Made by a program: the position numbers and the translations under genes. A stretch of DNA of 64,000 bases, from positions 17,574,001 through 17,638,000 of the forward strand of contig CM061098.1 in the NCBI GenBank assembly GCA_030770545.1, in the 5' to 3' direction. Shown piece by piece: positions 20,091-31,616 of this stretch. Under the pieces are notes generated by a model. It saw nothing but the letters and a program-made list of their open reading frames with translations, was not told where the DNA came from and ran no database searches. Source of the DNA: Macropodus opercularis. Its lineage: Eukaryota > Chordata > Actinopteri > Anabantiformes > Osphronemidae. How positions within the stretch are numbered: the stretch's first letter is position 1; each line of letters opens with the position of its first letter.

Positions 20091-20162
20091 GGGCTCGTCC
20101 GGGATTTGGACCCGGGACCTCTCGCACCCAAAGCGAGAATCATACCCCTAGACCAACGAGCC
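20091..20162 (-). tRNA. trnap-ugg: tRNA-Pro(TGG), unit 7 slot 4, T55C
   Basis: Carries the T55C change of unit 5 slot 4, two units (5994 bp) away. Confidence 0.75.
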
Positions 20163-21149
20163 GAGACACGAACGGGGTCACAGTGATCAACCCTGGGTCG
20201 TGGGTGTAAGACAACGTACTACTGTGGAGAATAGATTTTGATTGTCTGGATTGGATTGTGCTTCCATGTAATATCTAGAGGGCCCTAAGATATCAGGTTT
20301 TCAACAGGAAAAAGCTTCACTGAAGCTTACAATTCAACCAGTGGAGAATCATACTCTTAGACCAACAAGCCAAGACAAGGTCAAGGCTAGTTCATTAAAT
20401 ACAGAAGGTGCACTACTGCAGATTTAAGTTTAGACTCTACGGGACAGAGCGCCTTAAGATAGCATTTGATAAACCAGTTAACGTTGCACTTAAGCTGACA
20501 GTACAAGTTGTTGACGAGCCTTTGACTACTAAAGAAGAGTCCAGCAGCACAGACGTCGGTAAGAAAACCCACCGCTCCGCCCGGGAGTTAAACCCAACGT
20601 TGGCTTCAATCAGCTTCAACCTGTGGGGAATAAGATAAAAGCCATTTGTCACTGCAAATGGTGTCGGACATTACAGCTCTGAAATTTCATCCCAAAGTAA
20701 ATAAACATACACAAATTGCATGTATTCGTATACTGGAAGTCCCGTCTCAATAATTATAATGGTAGGAGTTGAATTCCTGGCATTCAGTTTGTGCTGTTGA
20801 GACAGTTGTGCATGTAACTGTACTTCCATGCACATAGAGTAGCGTGTGTTTAAATGCACTCTGCTAGCGTGGGATAGTTGTTTCGCTTCATAGGATAGGT
20901 TGGATCGAAATAGGATTTCTTTTTAAAGCGACAGTTCCATATTCCTTCATTTCCCACCAGGGAAGACTGACTGAGAATCATACTCCTAGACTAACGAGCT
21001 AAGACTAGTGCAGCAGTGGCTCTTTAAAAAAAACAACAAGACGTACTAATAAACAAACTGGTTTTGATGGCAGGTCACGGAGGCCCTTAAGACAGCAGTT
21101 TAATCCCAGCTAAAGTTCCACTGAAGCTTATAAATCAAACAGTTAAACA

Positions 21150-21221
21150 GGGCTCGTCCGGGATTTGAACCCGGGACCTCTCGCACCCTAAGCGAGAATC
21201 ATACTCCTAGACCAACGAGCC
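21150..21221 (-). tRNA. trnap-agg: tRNA-Pro(AGG), unit 8 slot 1
   Basis: Identical to the AGG consensus. Confidence 0.95.
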
Positions 21222-21370
21222 GAGACAAGGCTGTCACTTGTTGGTTAAAGAAAGAAGACGGACTACTGCAGGAATGAGCTTAGAGCACGAGTGATTCTAG
21301 ATGGCCTTACGATAGCAGTTTATACACCGGTGAAAATGTCACTGAAGCCATTAACTAGAGCTGTTAGGCA

Positions 21371-21442
21371 GGGCTCGTCCGGGATTTGAACCCGGGACCT
21401 CTCGCACCCGAAGCGAGAATCATACTCCTAGACCAAGGAGCC
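21371..21442 (-). tRNA. trnap-cgg: tRNA-Pro(CGG), unit 8 slot 2, acceptor mismatch
   Basis: C6 against C67. This is the last copy with this lesion; from unit 9 onward the acceptor stem is perfect at this pair. Confidence 0.75.
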
Positions 21443-21564
21443 GAGACAAGTTCAATCCTGGTGCACTGAGAATGCAGGATGCACTACTGCTGAGGTGGCC
21501 TTAAGCTAGTGGTGTACACAACAGGTGACGTGTCACGTTAGCTGACAGTACAAATAGTTGCCAA

Positions 21565-21636
21565 GGGCTTGTCCGGGATTTAAACCAGGGAGCCTTCGCA
21601 ACCTGGGCGAGAATCATAGCCCTAGACCAACGAGCC
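21565..21636 (-). pseudogene. psi-D, unit 8
   Basis: Copy of 764-835; adjacent 11-bp tandem reduced to one copy as in unit 6. Confidence 0.8.
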
Positions 21637-22305
21637 GAGACACGAAGAGAGTCACAGTGGGTCAACCCTGGCTCATTGGTAAAAGACAACGTACTACTGT
21701 GGAGAATAGATTTCGATTGGCTGGATTGGACTGTACTTCCATGTAAAATCTAAAGGGCCTTAAGATATCAGTTTTTCAACAGGAAAAAGTTTCACTGAAG
21801 CTTACAATTCAAGAAGTGGAGAATCATACTCCTTCAACCTGTGTAACGCACGGCTGTGAGTCTGACGATACCTGTAGATGAGACGTCGGTAAGAAAACCC
21901 ACCGCCCTGGTAATGGTGGGCAGTGGGCATTCAGTTTGTGCTGTTGAGACATTTGTGCACGTAACTGTACTTCCATGCACATAGAGTAGCGTGTGTTTAA
22001 CCCTTGTGCAGCCTTCGAGGGGTCAGAACGACCCCACTGTAAAATAGGGGCCACCAAAACCACACACCAGGGTTGGATCAAACAGCCTTCGTGGGTGTTC
22101 CATGCAGGCAAACAACGAGTATGGATCTCCTGACGAACAAGTTCATCCAACCGTAAAGCATGTTGTGATTTATCGCCTGTTTTATCCAACCCATGTGTGG
22201 TTTCTGAGCGCCCCCTATTTATCATTTTGACCGCTCAAAGGGCACAGCGTAAGGATTTTTCCCGGCTAAGGTTCCAGTGAAGCTTACAAGTCAAACAGTT
22301 AAGCA

Positions 22306-22377
22306 GGGCTCGTCCGGGATTTGAACCCGGGACCTCTCGCACCCTAAGCGAGAATCATACTCCTAGACCAACGAGCC
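22306..22377 (-). tRNA. trnap-agg: tRNA-Pro(AGG), unit 8 slot 3
   Basis: Gene identical to consensus; flank 'gagccaagataatg' as in unit 6. Confidence 0.95.
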
Positions 22378-22892
22378 AAGATAATGTCTCAAAACCAAGC
22401 AGATGCTCACCAAAGCAATTAGCTTAGCAGTTTATGAAAATCTTAATATTCTATTGCAGATGGACTAGCACAAAGCAAGAATTTCAATTCAATTTTATTT
22501 ATATAGCGCCAATTCACAACAACAGTTAACTCAAGGCACTTTACAAGTAAGAGTTAAGACCTTGCACAACTAAACACTACAAATAGACCAAGCTTTTAAT
22601 TGTAGCCAATCAATAAATTGTACATTTTAATAGCAACAGTGAAGAGGAGAAACTCTGTCTCTATAGAGGACGAAACCTCCAGCAGACCCTGGCTCAATGT
22701 GGGCGAACATCTGCCTTGACCGGTTGGTGTGAAGGGATAAAAATGAGAGAAAAGAAATCAACTACAACAACAGACACAGGCAGGATGGCGCAACCAGCAG
22801 CTGAACACGGGAGACACATGGCTCTGAGTCTGACGATACCTGTAGATGAGGACAGAGAGAGAGACAGAGAAGCACAACTAGTAGTTGCGAAG

Positions 22893-22956
22893 AACTCGTC
22901 TGGGATTTGAACCTCTCGCACCCAAAGCGACAACCATACTACTAGGCCAACGAGCC
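22893..22956 (-). pseudogene. psi-G, unit 8
   Basis: Copy of 2110-2173, no difference seen. Confidence 0.8.
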
Positions 22957-23078
22957 AAAATGGCTCCCAAAGCAATTAAGAAACTAGATTAGATGTGGGG
23001 TCAGGAAAGCAATTAGGATGGGAGTTGATTAAAAAGGCAAAGTTCTATTGAAGACTGTGAAACGCTAACGCTTGCGGT

Positions 23079-23150
23079 GGGCTCGTCCGGGATTTGAACC
23101 CGGGACCTCTCGCACCCAAAGCGAGAATCATACCCCTAGACCAACGAGCC
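23079..23150 (-). tRNA. trnap-ugg: tRNA-Pro(TGG), unit 8 slot 4
   Basis: Identical to the TGG consensus. Confidence 0.95.
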
Positions 23151-24129
23151 GAGACACGAACGGGGTCACAGTGATCAACCCTGGGTCGTGGGTGTAAGAC
23201 AACGTACTACTGTGGAGAATAGATTTTGATTGTCTGGATTGGATTGTGCTTCCATGTAATATCTAGAGGGCCCTAAGATATCAGGTTTTCAACAGGAAAA
23301 AGCTTCACTGAAGCTTACAATTCAACCAGTGGAGAATCATACTCTTAGACCAACAAGCCAAGACAAGGTCAAGGCTAGTTCATTAAATACAGAAGGTGCA
23401 CTACTGCAGATTTAAGTTTAGACTCTACGGGACAGAGCGCCTTAAGATAGCATTTGATAAACCAGTTAACGTTGCACTTAAGCTGACAGTACAAGTTGTT
23501 GACGAGCCTTTGACTACTAAAGAAGAGTCCAGCAGCACAGACGTCGGTAAGAAAACCCACCGCTCCGCCCGGGAGTTAAACCCAACGTTGGCTTCAATCA
23601 GCTTCAACCTGTGGGGAATAAGATAAAAGCCATTTGTCACTGCAAATGGTGTCGGACATTACAGCTCTGAAATTTCATCCCAAAGTAAATAAACATACAC
23701 AAATTGCATGTATTCGTATACTGGAAGTCCCGTCTCAATAATTATAATGGTAGGAGTTGAATTCCTGGCATTCAGTTTGTGCTGTTGAGACAGTTGTGCA
23801 TGTAACTGTACTTCCATGCACATAGAGTAGCGTGTGTTTAAATGCACTCTGCTAGCGTGGGATAGTTGTTTCGCTTCATAGGATAGGTTGGATCGAAATA
23901 GGATTTCTTTTTAAAGCGACAGTTCCATATTCCTTCATTTCCCACCAGGGAAGACTGACTGAGAATCATACTCCTAGACTAAAGAGCTAAGACTAGTGCA
24001 GCAGTGGCTCTTTAAAAAAAACAACAAGACGTACTAATAAACAAACTGGTTTTGATGGCAGGTCACGGAGGCCCTTAAGACAGCAGTTTAATCCCAGCTA
24101 AAGTTCCACTGAAGCTTATAAATCAAACA

Positions 24130-24201
24130 GGGCTCGTCCGGGATTTGAACCCGGGACCTCTCGCACCCTAAGCGAGAATCATACTCCTAGACCAACGAGC
24201 C
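24130..24201 (-). tRNA. trnap-agg: tRNA-Pro(AGG), unit 9 slot 1
   Basis: Gene identical to consensus. An 8-bp deletion starts at its 3' border, shortening the trailer side. Confidence 0.95.
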
Positions 24202-24350
24202 GAGACAAGGCTGTCACTTGTTGGTTAAAGAAAGAAGACGGACTACTGCAGGAATGAGCTTAGAGCACGAGTGATTCTAGATGGCCTTACGATAGCAGTT
24301 TATACACCGGTGAAAATGTCACTGAAGCCATTAACTAGAGCTGTTAGGCA

Positions 24351-24422
24351 GGGCTCGTCCGGGATTTGAACCCTGGACCTCTCGCACCCGAAGCGAGAAT
24401 CATACTCCTAGACCAACGAGCC
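24351..24422 (-). tRNA. trnap-cgg: tRNA-Pro(CGG), unit 9 slot 2, T-stem mismatch
   Basis: Acceptor stem restored. A private C50A faces G64 in the T-stem ('gaaccctgg'). Confidence 0.8.
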
Positions 24423-24544
24423 GAGACAAGTTCAATCCTGGTGCACTGAGAATGCAGGATGCACTACTGCTGAGGTGGCCTTAAGCTAGTGGTGTACACA
24501 ACAGGTGACGTGTCACGTTAGCTGACAGTACAAATAGTTGCCAA

Positions 24545-24616
24545 GGGCTTGTCCGGGATTTAAACCAGGGAGCCTTCGCAACCTGGGCGAGAATCATAGC
24601 CCTAGACCAACGAGCC
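24545..24616 (-). pseudogene. psi-D, unit 9
   Basis: Copy of 764-835 with the same lesions. Confidence 0.8.
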
Positions 24617-25296
24617 GAGACACGAAGAGAGTCACAGTGGGTCAACCCTGGGTCAACCCTGGCTCATTGGTAAAAGACAACGTACTACTGTGGAGAATAG
24701 ATTTCGATTGGCTGGATTGGACTGTACTTCCATGTAAAATCTAAAGGGCCTTAAGATATCAGTTTTTCAACAGGAAAAAGTTTCACTGAAGCTTACAATT
24801 CAAGAAGTGGAGAATCATACTCCTTCAACCTGTGTAACGCACGGCTGTGAGTCTGACGATACCTGTAGATGAGACGTCGGTAAGAAAACCCACCGCCCTG
24901 GTAATGGTGGGCAGTGGGCATTCAGTTTGTGCTGTTGAGACATTTGTGCACGTAACTGTACTTCCATGCACATAGAGTAGCGTGTGTTTAACCCTTGTGC
25001 AGCCTTCGAGGGGTCAGAACGACCCCACTGTAAAATAGGGGCCACCAAAACCACACACCAGGGTTGGATCAAACAGCCTTCGTGGGTGTTCCATGCAGGC
25101 AAACAACGAGTATGGATCTCCTGACGAACAAGTTCATCCAACCGTAAAGCATGTTGTGATTTATCGCCTGTTTTATCCAACCCATGTGTGGTTTCTGAGC
25201 GCCCCCTATTTATCATTTTGACCGCTCAAAGGCCACAGCGTAAGGATTTTTCCCGGCTAAGGTTCCAGTGAAGCTTACAAGTCAAACAGTTAAGCA

Positions 25297-25368
25297 GGGC
25301 TCGTCCGGGATTTGAACCCGGGACCTCTCGCACCCTAAGCGAGAATCATACTCCTAGACCAACGAGCC
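25297..25368 (-). tRNA. trnap-agg: tRNA-Pro(AGG), unit 9 slot 3
   Basis: Identical to the AGG consensus. Confidence 0.95.
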
Positions 25369-25883
25369 GAGATAATGTCTCAAAACCAAGCAGATGCTCA
25401 CCAAAGCAATTAGCTTAGCAGTTTATGAAAATCTTAATATTCTATTGCAGATGGACTAGCACAAAGCAAGAATTTCAATTCAATTTTATTTATATAGCGC
25501 CAATTCACAACAACAGTTAACTCAAGGCACTTTACAAGTAAGAGTTAAGACCTTGCACAACTAAACACTACAAATAGACCAAGCTTTTAATTGTAGCCAA
25601 TCAATAAATTGTACATTTTAATAGCAACAGTGAAGAGGAGAAACTCTGTCTCTATAGAGGACGAAACCTCCAGCAGACCCTGGCTCAATGTGGGCGAACA
25701 TCTGCCTTGACCGGTTGGTGTGAAGGGATAAAAATGAGAGAAAAGAAATCAACTACAACAACAGACACAGGCAGGATGGCGCAACCAGCAGCTGAACACG
25801 GGAGACACATGGCTCTGAGTCTGACGATACCTGTAGATGAGGACAGAGAGAGAGACAGAGAAGCACAACTAGTAGTTGCGAAG

Positions 25884-25947
25884 AACTCGTCTGGGATTTG
25901 AACCTCTCGCACCCAAAGCGACAACCATACTACTAGGCCAACGAGCC
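25884..25947 (-). pseudogene. psi-G, unit 9
   Basis: Copy of 2110-2173, no difference seen. Confidence 0.8.
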
Positions 25948-26069
25948 AAAATGGCTCCCAAAGCAATTAAGAAACTAGATTAGATGTGGGGTCAGGAAAG
26001 CAATTAGGATGGGAGTTGATTAAAAAGGCAAAGTTCTATTGAAGACTGTGAAACGCTAACGCTTGCGGT

Positions 26070-26141
26070 GGGCTCGTCCGGGATTTGAACCCGGGACCTC
26101 TCGCACCCAAAGCGAGAATCATACCCCTAAACCAACGAGCC
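26070..26141 (-). tRNA. trnap-ugg: tRNA-Pro(TGG), unit 9 slot 4
   Basis: C12 is U12, turning a D-stem pair into U-G; otherwise consensus. Confidence 0.88.
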
Positions 26142-27128
26142 GAGACACGAACGGGGTCACAGTGATCAACCCTGGGTCGTGGGTGTAAGACAACGTACTA
26201 CTGTGGAGAATAGATTTTGATTGTCTGGATTGGATTGTGCTTCCATGTAATATCTAGAGGGCCCTAAGATATCAGGTTTTCAACAGGAAAAAGCTTCACT
26301 GAAGCTTACAATTCAACCAGTGGAGAATCATACTCTTAGACCAACAAGCCAAGACAAGGTCAAGGCTAGTTCATTAAATACAGAAGGTGCACTACTGCAG
26401 ATTTAAGTTTAGACTCTACGGGACAGAGCGCCTTAAGATAGCATTTGATAAACCAGTTAACGTTGCACTTAAGCTGACAGTACAAGTTGTTGACGAGCCT
26501 TTGACTACTAAAGAAGAGTCCAGCAGCACAGACGTCGGTAAGAAAACCCACCGCTCCGCCCGGGAGTTAAACCCAACGTTGGCTTCAATCAGCTTCAACC
26601 TGTGGGGAATAAGATAAAAGCCATTTGTCACTGCAAATGGTGTCGGACATTACAGCTCTGAAATTTCATCCCAAAGTAAATAAACATACACAAATTGCAT
26701 GTATTCGTATACTGGAAGTCCCGTCTCAATAATTATAATGGTAGGAGTTGAATTCCTGGCATTCAGTTTGTGCTGTTGAGACAGTTGTGCATGTAACTGT
26801 ACTTCCATGCACATAGAGTAGCGTGTGTTTAAATGCACTCTGCTAGCGTGGGATAGTTGTTTCGCTTCATAGGATAGGTTGGATCGAAATAGGATTTCTT
26901 TTTAAAGCGACAGTTCCATATTCCTTCATTTCCCACCAGGGAAGACTGACTGAGAATCATACTCCTAGACTAACGAGCTAAGACTAGTGCAGCAGTGGCT
27001 CTTTAAAAAAAACAACAAGACGTACTAATAAACAAACTGGTTTTGATGGCAGGTCACGGAGGCCCTTAAGACAGCAGTTTAATCCCAGCTAAAGTTCCAC
27101 TGAAGCTTATAAATCAAACAGTTAAACA

Positions 27129-27200
27129 GGGCTCGTCCGGGATTTGAAGCCGGGACCTCTCGCACCCTAAGCGAGAATCATACTCCTAGACCAACGAGCC
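27129..27200 (-). tRNA. trnap-agg: tRNA-Pro(AGG), unit 10 slot 1, T-stem mismatch
   Basis: C53 against C61, the variant otherwise typical of slot 2. Confidence 0.8.
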
Positions 27201-27349
27201 GAGACAAGGCTGTCACTTGTTGGTTAAAGAAAGAAGACGGACTACTGCAGGAATGAGCTTAGAGCACGAGTGATTCTAGATGGCCTTACGATAGCAGTTT
27301 ATACACCGGTGAAAATGTCACTGAAGCCATTAACTAGAGCTGTTAGGCA

Positions 27350-27421
27350 GGGCTCGTCCGGGATTTGAACCCGGGACCTCTCGCACCCGAAGCGAGAATC
27401 ATACTCCTAGACCAACGAGCC
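27350..27421 (-). tRNA. trnap-cgg: tRNA-Pro(CGG), unit 10 slot 2 (consensus)
   Basis: First fully paired CGG gene in the window: anticodon loop TTCGGGT, consensus acceptor and T-arm, intact A- and B-boxes. The D-loop is AGGAGTA as in the AGG genes. Confidence 0.95.
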
Positions 27422-27543
27422 GAGACAAGTTCAAACCTGGTGCACTGAGAATGCAGGATGCACTACTGCTGAGGTGGCCTTAAGCTAGTGGTGTACACAA
27501 CAGGTGACGTGTCACGTTAGCTGACAGTACAAATAGTTGCCAA

Positions 27544-27615
27544 GGGCTTGTCCGGGATTTAAACCAGGGAGCCTTCGCAACCTGGGCGAGAATCATAGCC
27601 CTAGACCAACGAGCC
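27544..27615 (-). pseudogene. psi-D, unit 10
   Basis: Copy of 764-835 with the same lesions. Confidence 0.8.
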
Positions 27616-28302
27616 GAGACACGAAGAGAGTCACAGTGGGTCAACCCTGGGTCAACCCTGGCTCATTGGTAAAAGACAACGTACTACTGTGGAGAATAGA
27701 TTTCGATTGGCTGGATTGGACTGTACTTCCATGTAAAATCTAAAGGGCCTTAAGATATCAGTTTTTCAACAGGAAAAAGTTTCACTGAAGCTTACAATTC
27801 AAGAAGTGGAGAATCATACTCCTTCAACCTGTGTAACGCACGGCTGTGAGTCTGACGATACCTGTAGATGAGACGTCGGTAAGAAAACCCACCGCCCTGG
27901 TAATGGTGGGCAGTGGGCATTCAGTTTGTGCTGTTGAGACATTTGTGCACGTAACTGTACTTCCATGCACATAGAGTAGCGTGTGTTTAACCCTTGTGCA
28001 GCCTTCGAGGGGTCAGAACGACCCCACTGTAAAATAGGGGCCACCAAAACCACACACCAGGGTTGGATCAAACAGCCTTCGTGGGTGTTCCATGCAGGCA
28101 AACAACGAGTATGGATCTCCTGACGAACAAGTTCATCCAACCGTAAAGCATGTTGTGATTTATCGCCTGTTTTATCCAACCCATGTGTGGTTTCTGAGCT
28201 TTGAGCGCCCCCTATTTATCATTTTGACCGCTCAAAGGCCACAGCGTAAGGATTTTTCCCGGCTAAGGTTCCAGTGAAGCTTACAAGTCAAACAGTTAAG
28301 CA

Positions 28303-28374
28303 GGGCTCGTCCGGGATTTGAACCCGGGACCTCTCGCACCCTAAGCGAGAATCATACTCCTAGACCAACGAGCC
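28303..28374 (-). tRNA. trnap-agg: tRNA-Pro(AGG), unit 10 slot 3
   Basis: Identical to the AGG consensus. Confidence 0.95.
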
Positions 28375-28889
28375 GAGATAATGTCTCAAAACCAAGCAGA
28401 TGCTCACCAAAGCAATTAGCTTAGCAGTTTATGAAAATCTTAATATTCTATTGCAGATGGACTAGCACAAAGCAAGAATTTCAATTCAATTTTATTTATA
28501 TAGCGCCAATTCACAACAACATTTAACTCAAGGCACTTTACAAGTAAGAGTTAAGACCTTGCACAACTAAACACTACAAATAGACCAAGCTTTTAATTGT
28601 AGCCAATCAATAAATTGTACATTTTAATAGCAACAGTGAAGAGGAGAAACTCTGTCTCTATAGAGGACGAAACCTCCAGCAGACCCTGGCTCAATGTGGG
28701 CGAACATCTGCCTTGACCGGTTGGTGTGAAGGGATAAAAATGAGAGAAAAGAAATCAACTACAACAACAGACACAGGCAGGATGGCGCAACCAGCAGCTG
28801 AACACGGGAGACACATGGCTCTGAGTCTGACGATACCTGTAGATGAGGACAGAGAGAGAGACAGAGAAGCACAACTAGTAGTTGCGAAG

Positions 28890-28953
28890 AACTCGTCTGG
28901 GATTTGAACCTCTCGCACCCAAAGCGACAACCATACTACTAGGCCAACGAGCC
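28890..28953 (-). pseudogene. psi-G, unit 10
   Basis: Copy of 2110-2173, no difference seen. Confidence 0.8.
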
Positions 28954-29075
28954 AAAATGGCTCCCAAAGCAATTAAGAAACTAGATTAGATGTGGGGTCA
29001 GGAAAGCAATTAGGATAGGAGTTGATTAAAAAGGCAAAGTTCTATTGAAGACTGTGAAACGCTAACGCTTGCGGT

Positions 29076-29147
29076 GGGCTCGTCCGGGATTTGAACCCGG
29101 GACCTCTCGCACCCAAAGCGAGAATCATACCCCTAGACCAACGAGCC
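29076..29147 (-). tRNA. trnap-ugg: tRNA-Pro(TGG), unit 10 slot 4
   Basis: Identical to the TGG consensus. Confidence 0.95.
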
Positions 29148-30065
29148 GAGACACGAACGGGGTCACAGTGATCAACCCTGGGTCGTGGGTGTAAGACAAC
29201 GTACTACTGTGGAGAATAGATTTTGATTGTCTGGATTGGATTGTGCTTCCATGTAATATCTAGAGGGCCCTAAGATATCAGGTTTTCAACAGGAAAAAGC
29301 TTCACTGAAGCTTACAATTCAACCAGTGGAGAATCATACTCTTAGACCAACAAGCCAAGACAAGGTCAAGGCTAGTTCATTAAATACAGAAGGTGCACTA
29401 CTGCAGATTTAAGTTTAGACTCTACGGGACAGAGCGCCTTAAGATAGCATTTGATAAACCAGTTAACGTTGCACTTAAGCTGACAGTACAAGTTGTTGAC
29501 GAGCCTTTGACTACTAAAGAAGAGTCCAGCAGCACAGACGTCGGTAAGAAAACCCACCGCTCCGCCCGGGAGTTAAACCCAACGTTGGCTTCAATCAGCT
29601 TCAACCTGTGGGGAATAAGATAAAAGCCATTTGTCACTGCAAATGGTGTCGGACATTACAGCTCTGAAATTTCATCCCAAAGTAAATAAACATACACAAA
29701 TTGCATGTATTCGTATACTGGAAGTCCCGTCTCAATAATTATAATGGTAGGAGTTGAATTCCTGGCATTCAGTTTGTGCTGTTGAGACAGTTGTGCATGT
29801 AACTGTACTTCCATGCACATAGAGTAGCGTGTGTTTAAATGCACTCTGCTAGCGTGGGATAGTTGTTTCGCTTCATAGGATAGGTTGGATCGAAATAGGA
29901 TTTCTTTTTAAAGCGACAGTTCCATATTCCTTCATTTCCCACCAGGGAAGACTGACTGAGAATCATACTCCTAGACTAACGAGCTAAGACTAGTGCAGCA
30001 GTGGCTCTTTAAAAAAAACAACAAGACGTACTAATAAACAAACTGGTTTTGATGGCAGGTCACGG

Positions 30066-30084
30066 AGCCCTAGACCAACGAGCC
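30066..30084 (-). pseudogene. psi-D remnant, unit 11 (5' end only)
   Basis: Only about 19 nt of the psi-D 5' end survive, joined to spacer normally found left of slot 1. This marks the 537-bp deletion joint. Confidence 0.75.
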
Positions 30085-30771
30085 GAGACACGAAGAGAGT
30101 CACAGTGGGTCAACCCTGGGTCAACCCTGGCTCATTGGTAAAAGACAACGTACTACTGTGGAGAATAGATTTCGATTGGCTGGATTGGACTGTACTTCCA
30201 TGTAAAATCTAAAGGGCCTTAAAATATCAGTTTTTCAACAGGAAAAGGTTTCACTGAAGCTTACAATTCAAGAAGTGGAGAATCATACTCCTTCAACCTG
30301 TGTAACGCACGGCTGTGAGTCTGACGATACCTGTAGATGATACGTCGGTAAGAAAACCCACCGCCCTGGTAATGGTGGGCAGTGGGCATTCAGTTTGTGC
30401 TGTTGAGACATTTGTGCACGTAACTGTACTTCCATGCACATAGAGTAGCGTGTGTTTAACCCTTGTGCAGCCTTCGAGGGGTCAGAACGACCCCACTGTA
30501 AAATAGGGGCCACCAAAACCACACACCAGGGTTGGATCAAACAGCCTTCGTGGGCGTTCCATGCAGGCAAACAACGAGTATGGATCTCCTGACGAACAAG
30601 TTCATCCAACCGTAAAGCATGTTGTGATTTATCGCCTGTTTTATCCAACCCATGTGTGGTTTCTGAGCTTTGAGCGCCCCCTATTTATCATTTTGACCGC
30701 TCAAAGGCCACAGCGTAAGGATTTTTCCCGGCTAAGGTTCCAGTGAAGCTTACAAGTCAAACAGTTAAGCA

Positions 30772-30843
30772 GGGCTCGTCCGGGATTTGAACCCGGGACC
30801 TCTCGCACCCTAAGCGAGAATCATACTCCTAGACCAACGAGCC
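30772..30843 (-). tRNA. trnap-agg: tRNA-Pro(AGG), unit 11 slot 3
   Basis: Identical to the AGG consensus; the only AGG gene left in this unit. Confidence 0.95.
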
Positions 30844-31358
30844 GAGATAATGTCTCAAAACCAAGCAGATGCTCACCAAAGCAATTAGCTTAGCAGTTTA
30901 TGAAAATCTTAATATTCTATTGCAGATGGACTAGCACAAAGCAAGAATTTCAATTCAATTTTATTTATATAGCGCCAATTCACAACAACATTTAACTCAA
31001 GGCACTTTACAAGTAAGAGTTAAGACCTTGCACAACTAAACACTACAAATAGACCAAGCTTTTAATTGTAGCCAATCAATAAATTGTACACTTTAATAGC
31101 AACAGTGAAGAGGAGAAACTCTGTCTCTATAGAGGACGAAACCTCCAGCAGACCCTGGCTCAATGTGGGCGAACATCTGCCTTGACCGGTTGGTGTGAAG
31201 GGATAAAAATGAGAGAAAAGAAATCAACTACAACAACAGACACAGGCAGGATGGCGCAACCAGCAGCTGAACACGGGAGACACATGGCTCTGAGTCTGAC
31301 GATACCTGTAGATGAGGACAGAGAGAGAGACAGAGAAGCACAACTAGTAGTTGCGAAG

Positions 31359-31422
31359 AACTCGTCTGGGATTTGAACCTCTCGCACCCAAAGCGACAAC
31401 CATACTACTAGGCCAACGAGCC
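31359..31422 (-). pseudogene. psi-G, unit 11
   Basis: Copy of 2110-2173, no difference seen. Confidence 0.8.
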
Positions 31423-31544
31423 AAAATGGCTCCCAAAGCAATTAAGAAACTAGATTAGATGTGGGGTCAGGAAAGCAATTAGGATAGGAGTTGATTAAAA
31501 AGGCAAAGTTCTATTGAAGACTGTGAAACGCTAACGCTTGCGGT

Positions 31545-31616
31545 GGGCTCGTCCGGGATTTGAACCCGGGACCTCTCGCACCCAAAGCGAGAATCATACC
31601 CCTAGACCAACGAGCC
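31545..31616 (-). tRNA. trnap-ugg: tRNA-Pro(TGG), unit 11 slot 4
   Basis: Gene identical to the TGG consensus; flank reads 'gagccaagacacg' as in unit 13. Confidence 0.95.

Larger units (their letters stand above)
17796..20801. repeat. Tandem tRNA-Pro array, unit 7 (3006 bp)
   Basis: Standard layout. It carries 'actaaagagct' in the first 5'-half scrap (shared only with unit 9), a damaged T-arm in slot 1, and T55C in slot 4 (shared with unit 5). Confidence 0.95.
20802..23789. repeat. Tandem tRNA-Pro array, unit 8 (2988 bp)
   Basis: Twin of unit 6: the same 11-bp and 7-bp deletions and the same 'gagccaagataatg' flank at slot 3. It lies exactly two units (5994 bp) further on. Confidence 0.95.
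23790..26780. repeat. Tandem tRNA-Pro array, unit 9 (2991 bp)
   Basis: This unit lacks 8 bp directly beside slot 1 ('caaacaggg' in place of 'caaacagttaaacaggg') and the same 7 bp in the MITE as units 6 and 8. It is the first unit whose slot 2 tRNA has a restored acceptor stem. Confidence 0.95.
26781..29786. repeat. Tandem tRNA-Pro array, unit 10 (3006 bp)
   Basis: Standard layout. It is the first unit with the right-domain marker 'caacatttaactc' in the teleost repeat (units 1-9 read 'caacagttaactc') and with 'aggatagga' before slot 4. Confidence 0.95.
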
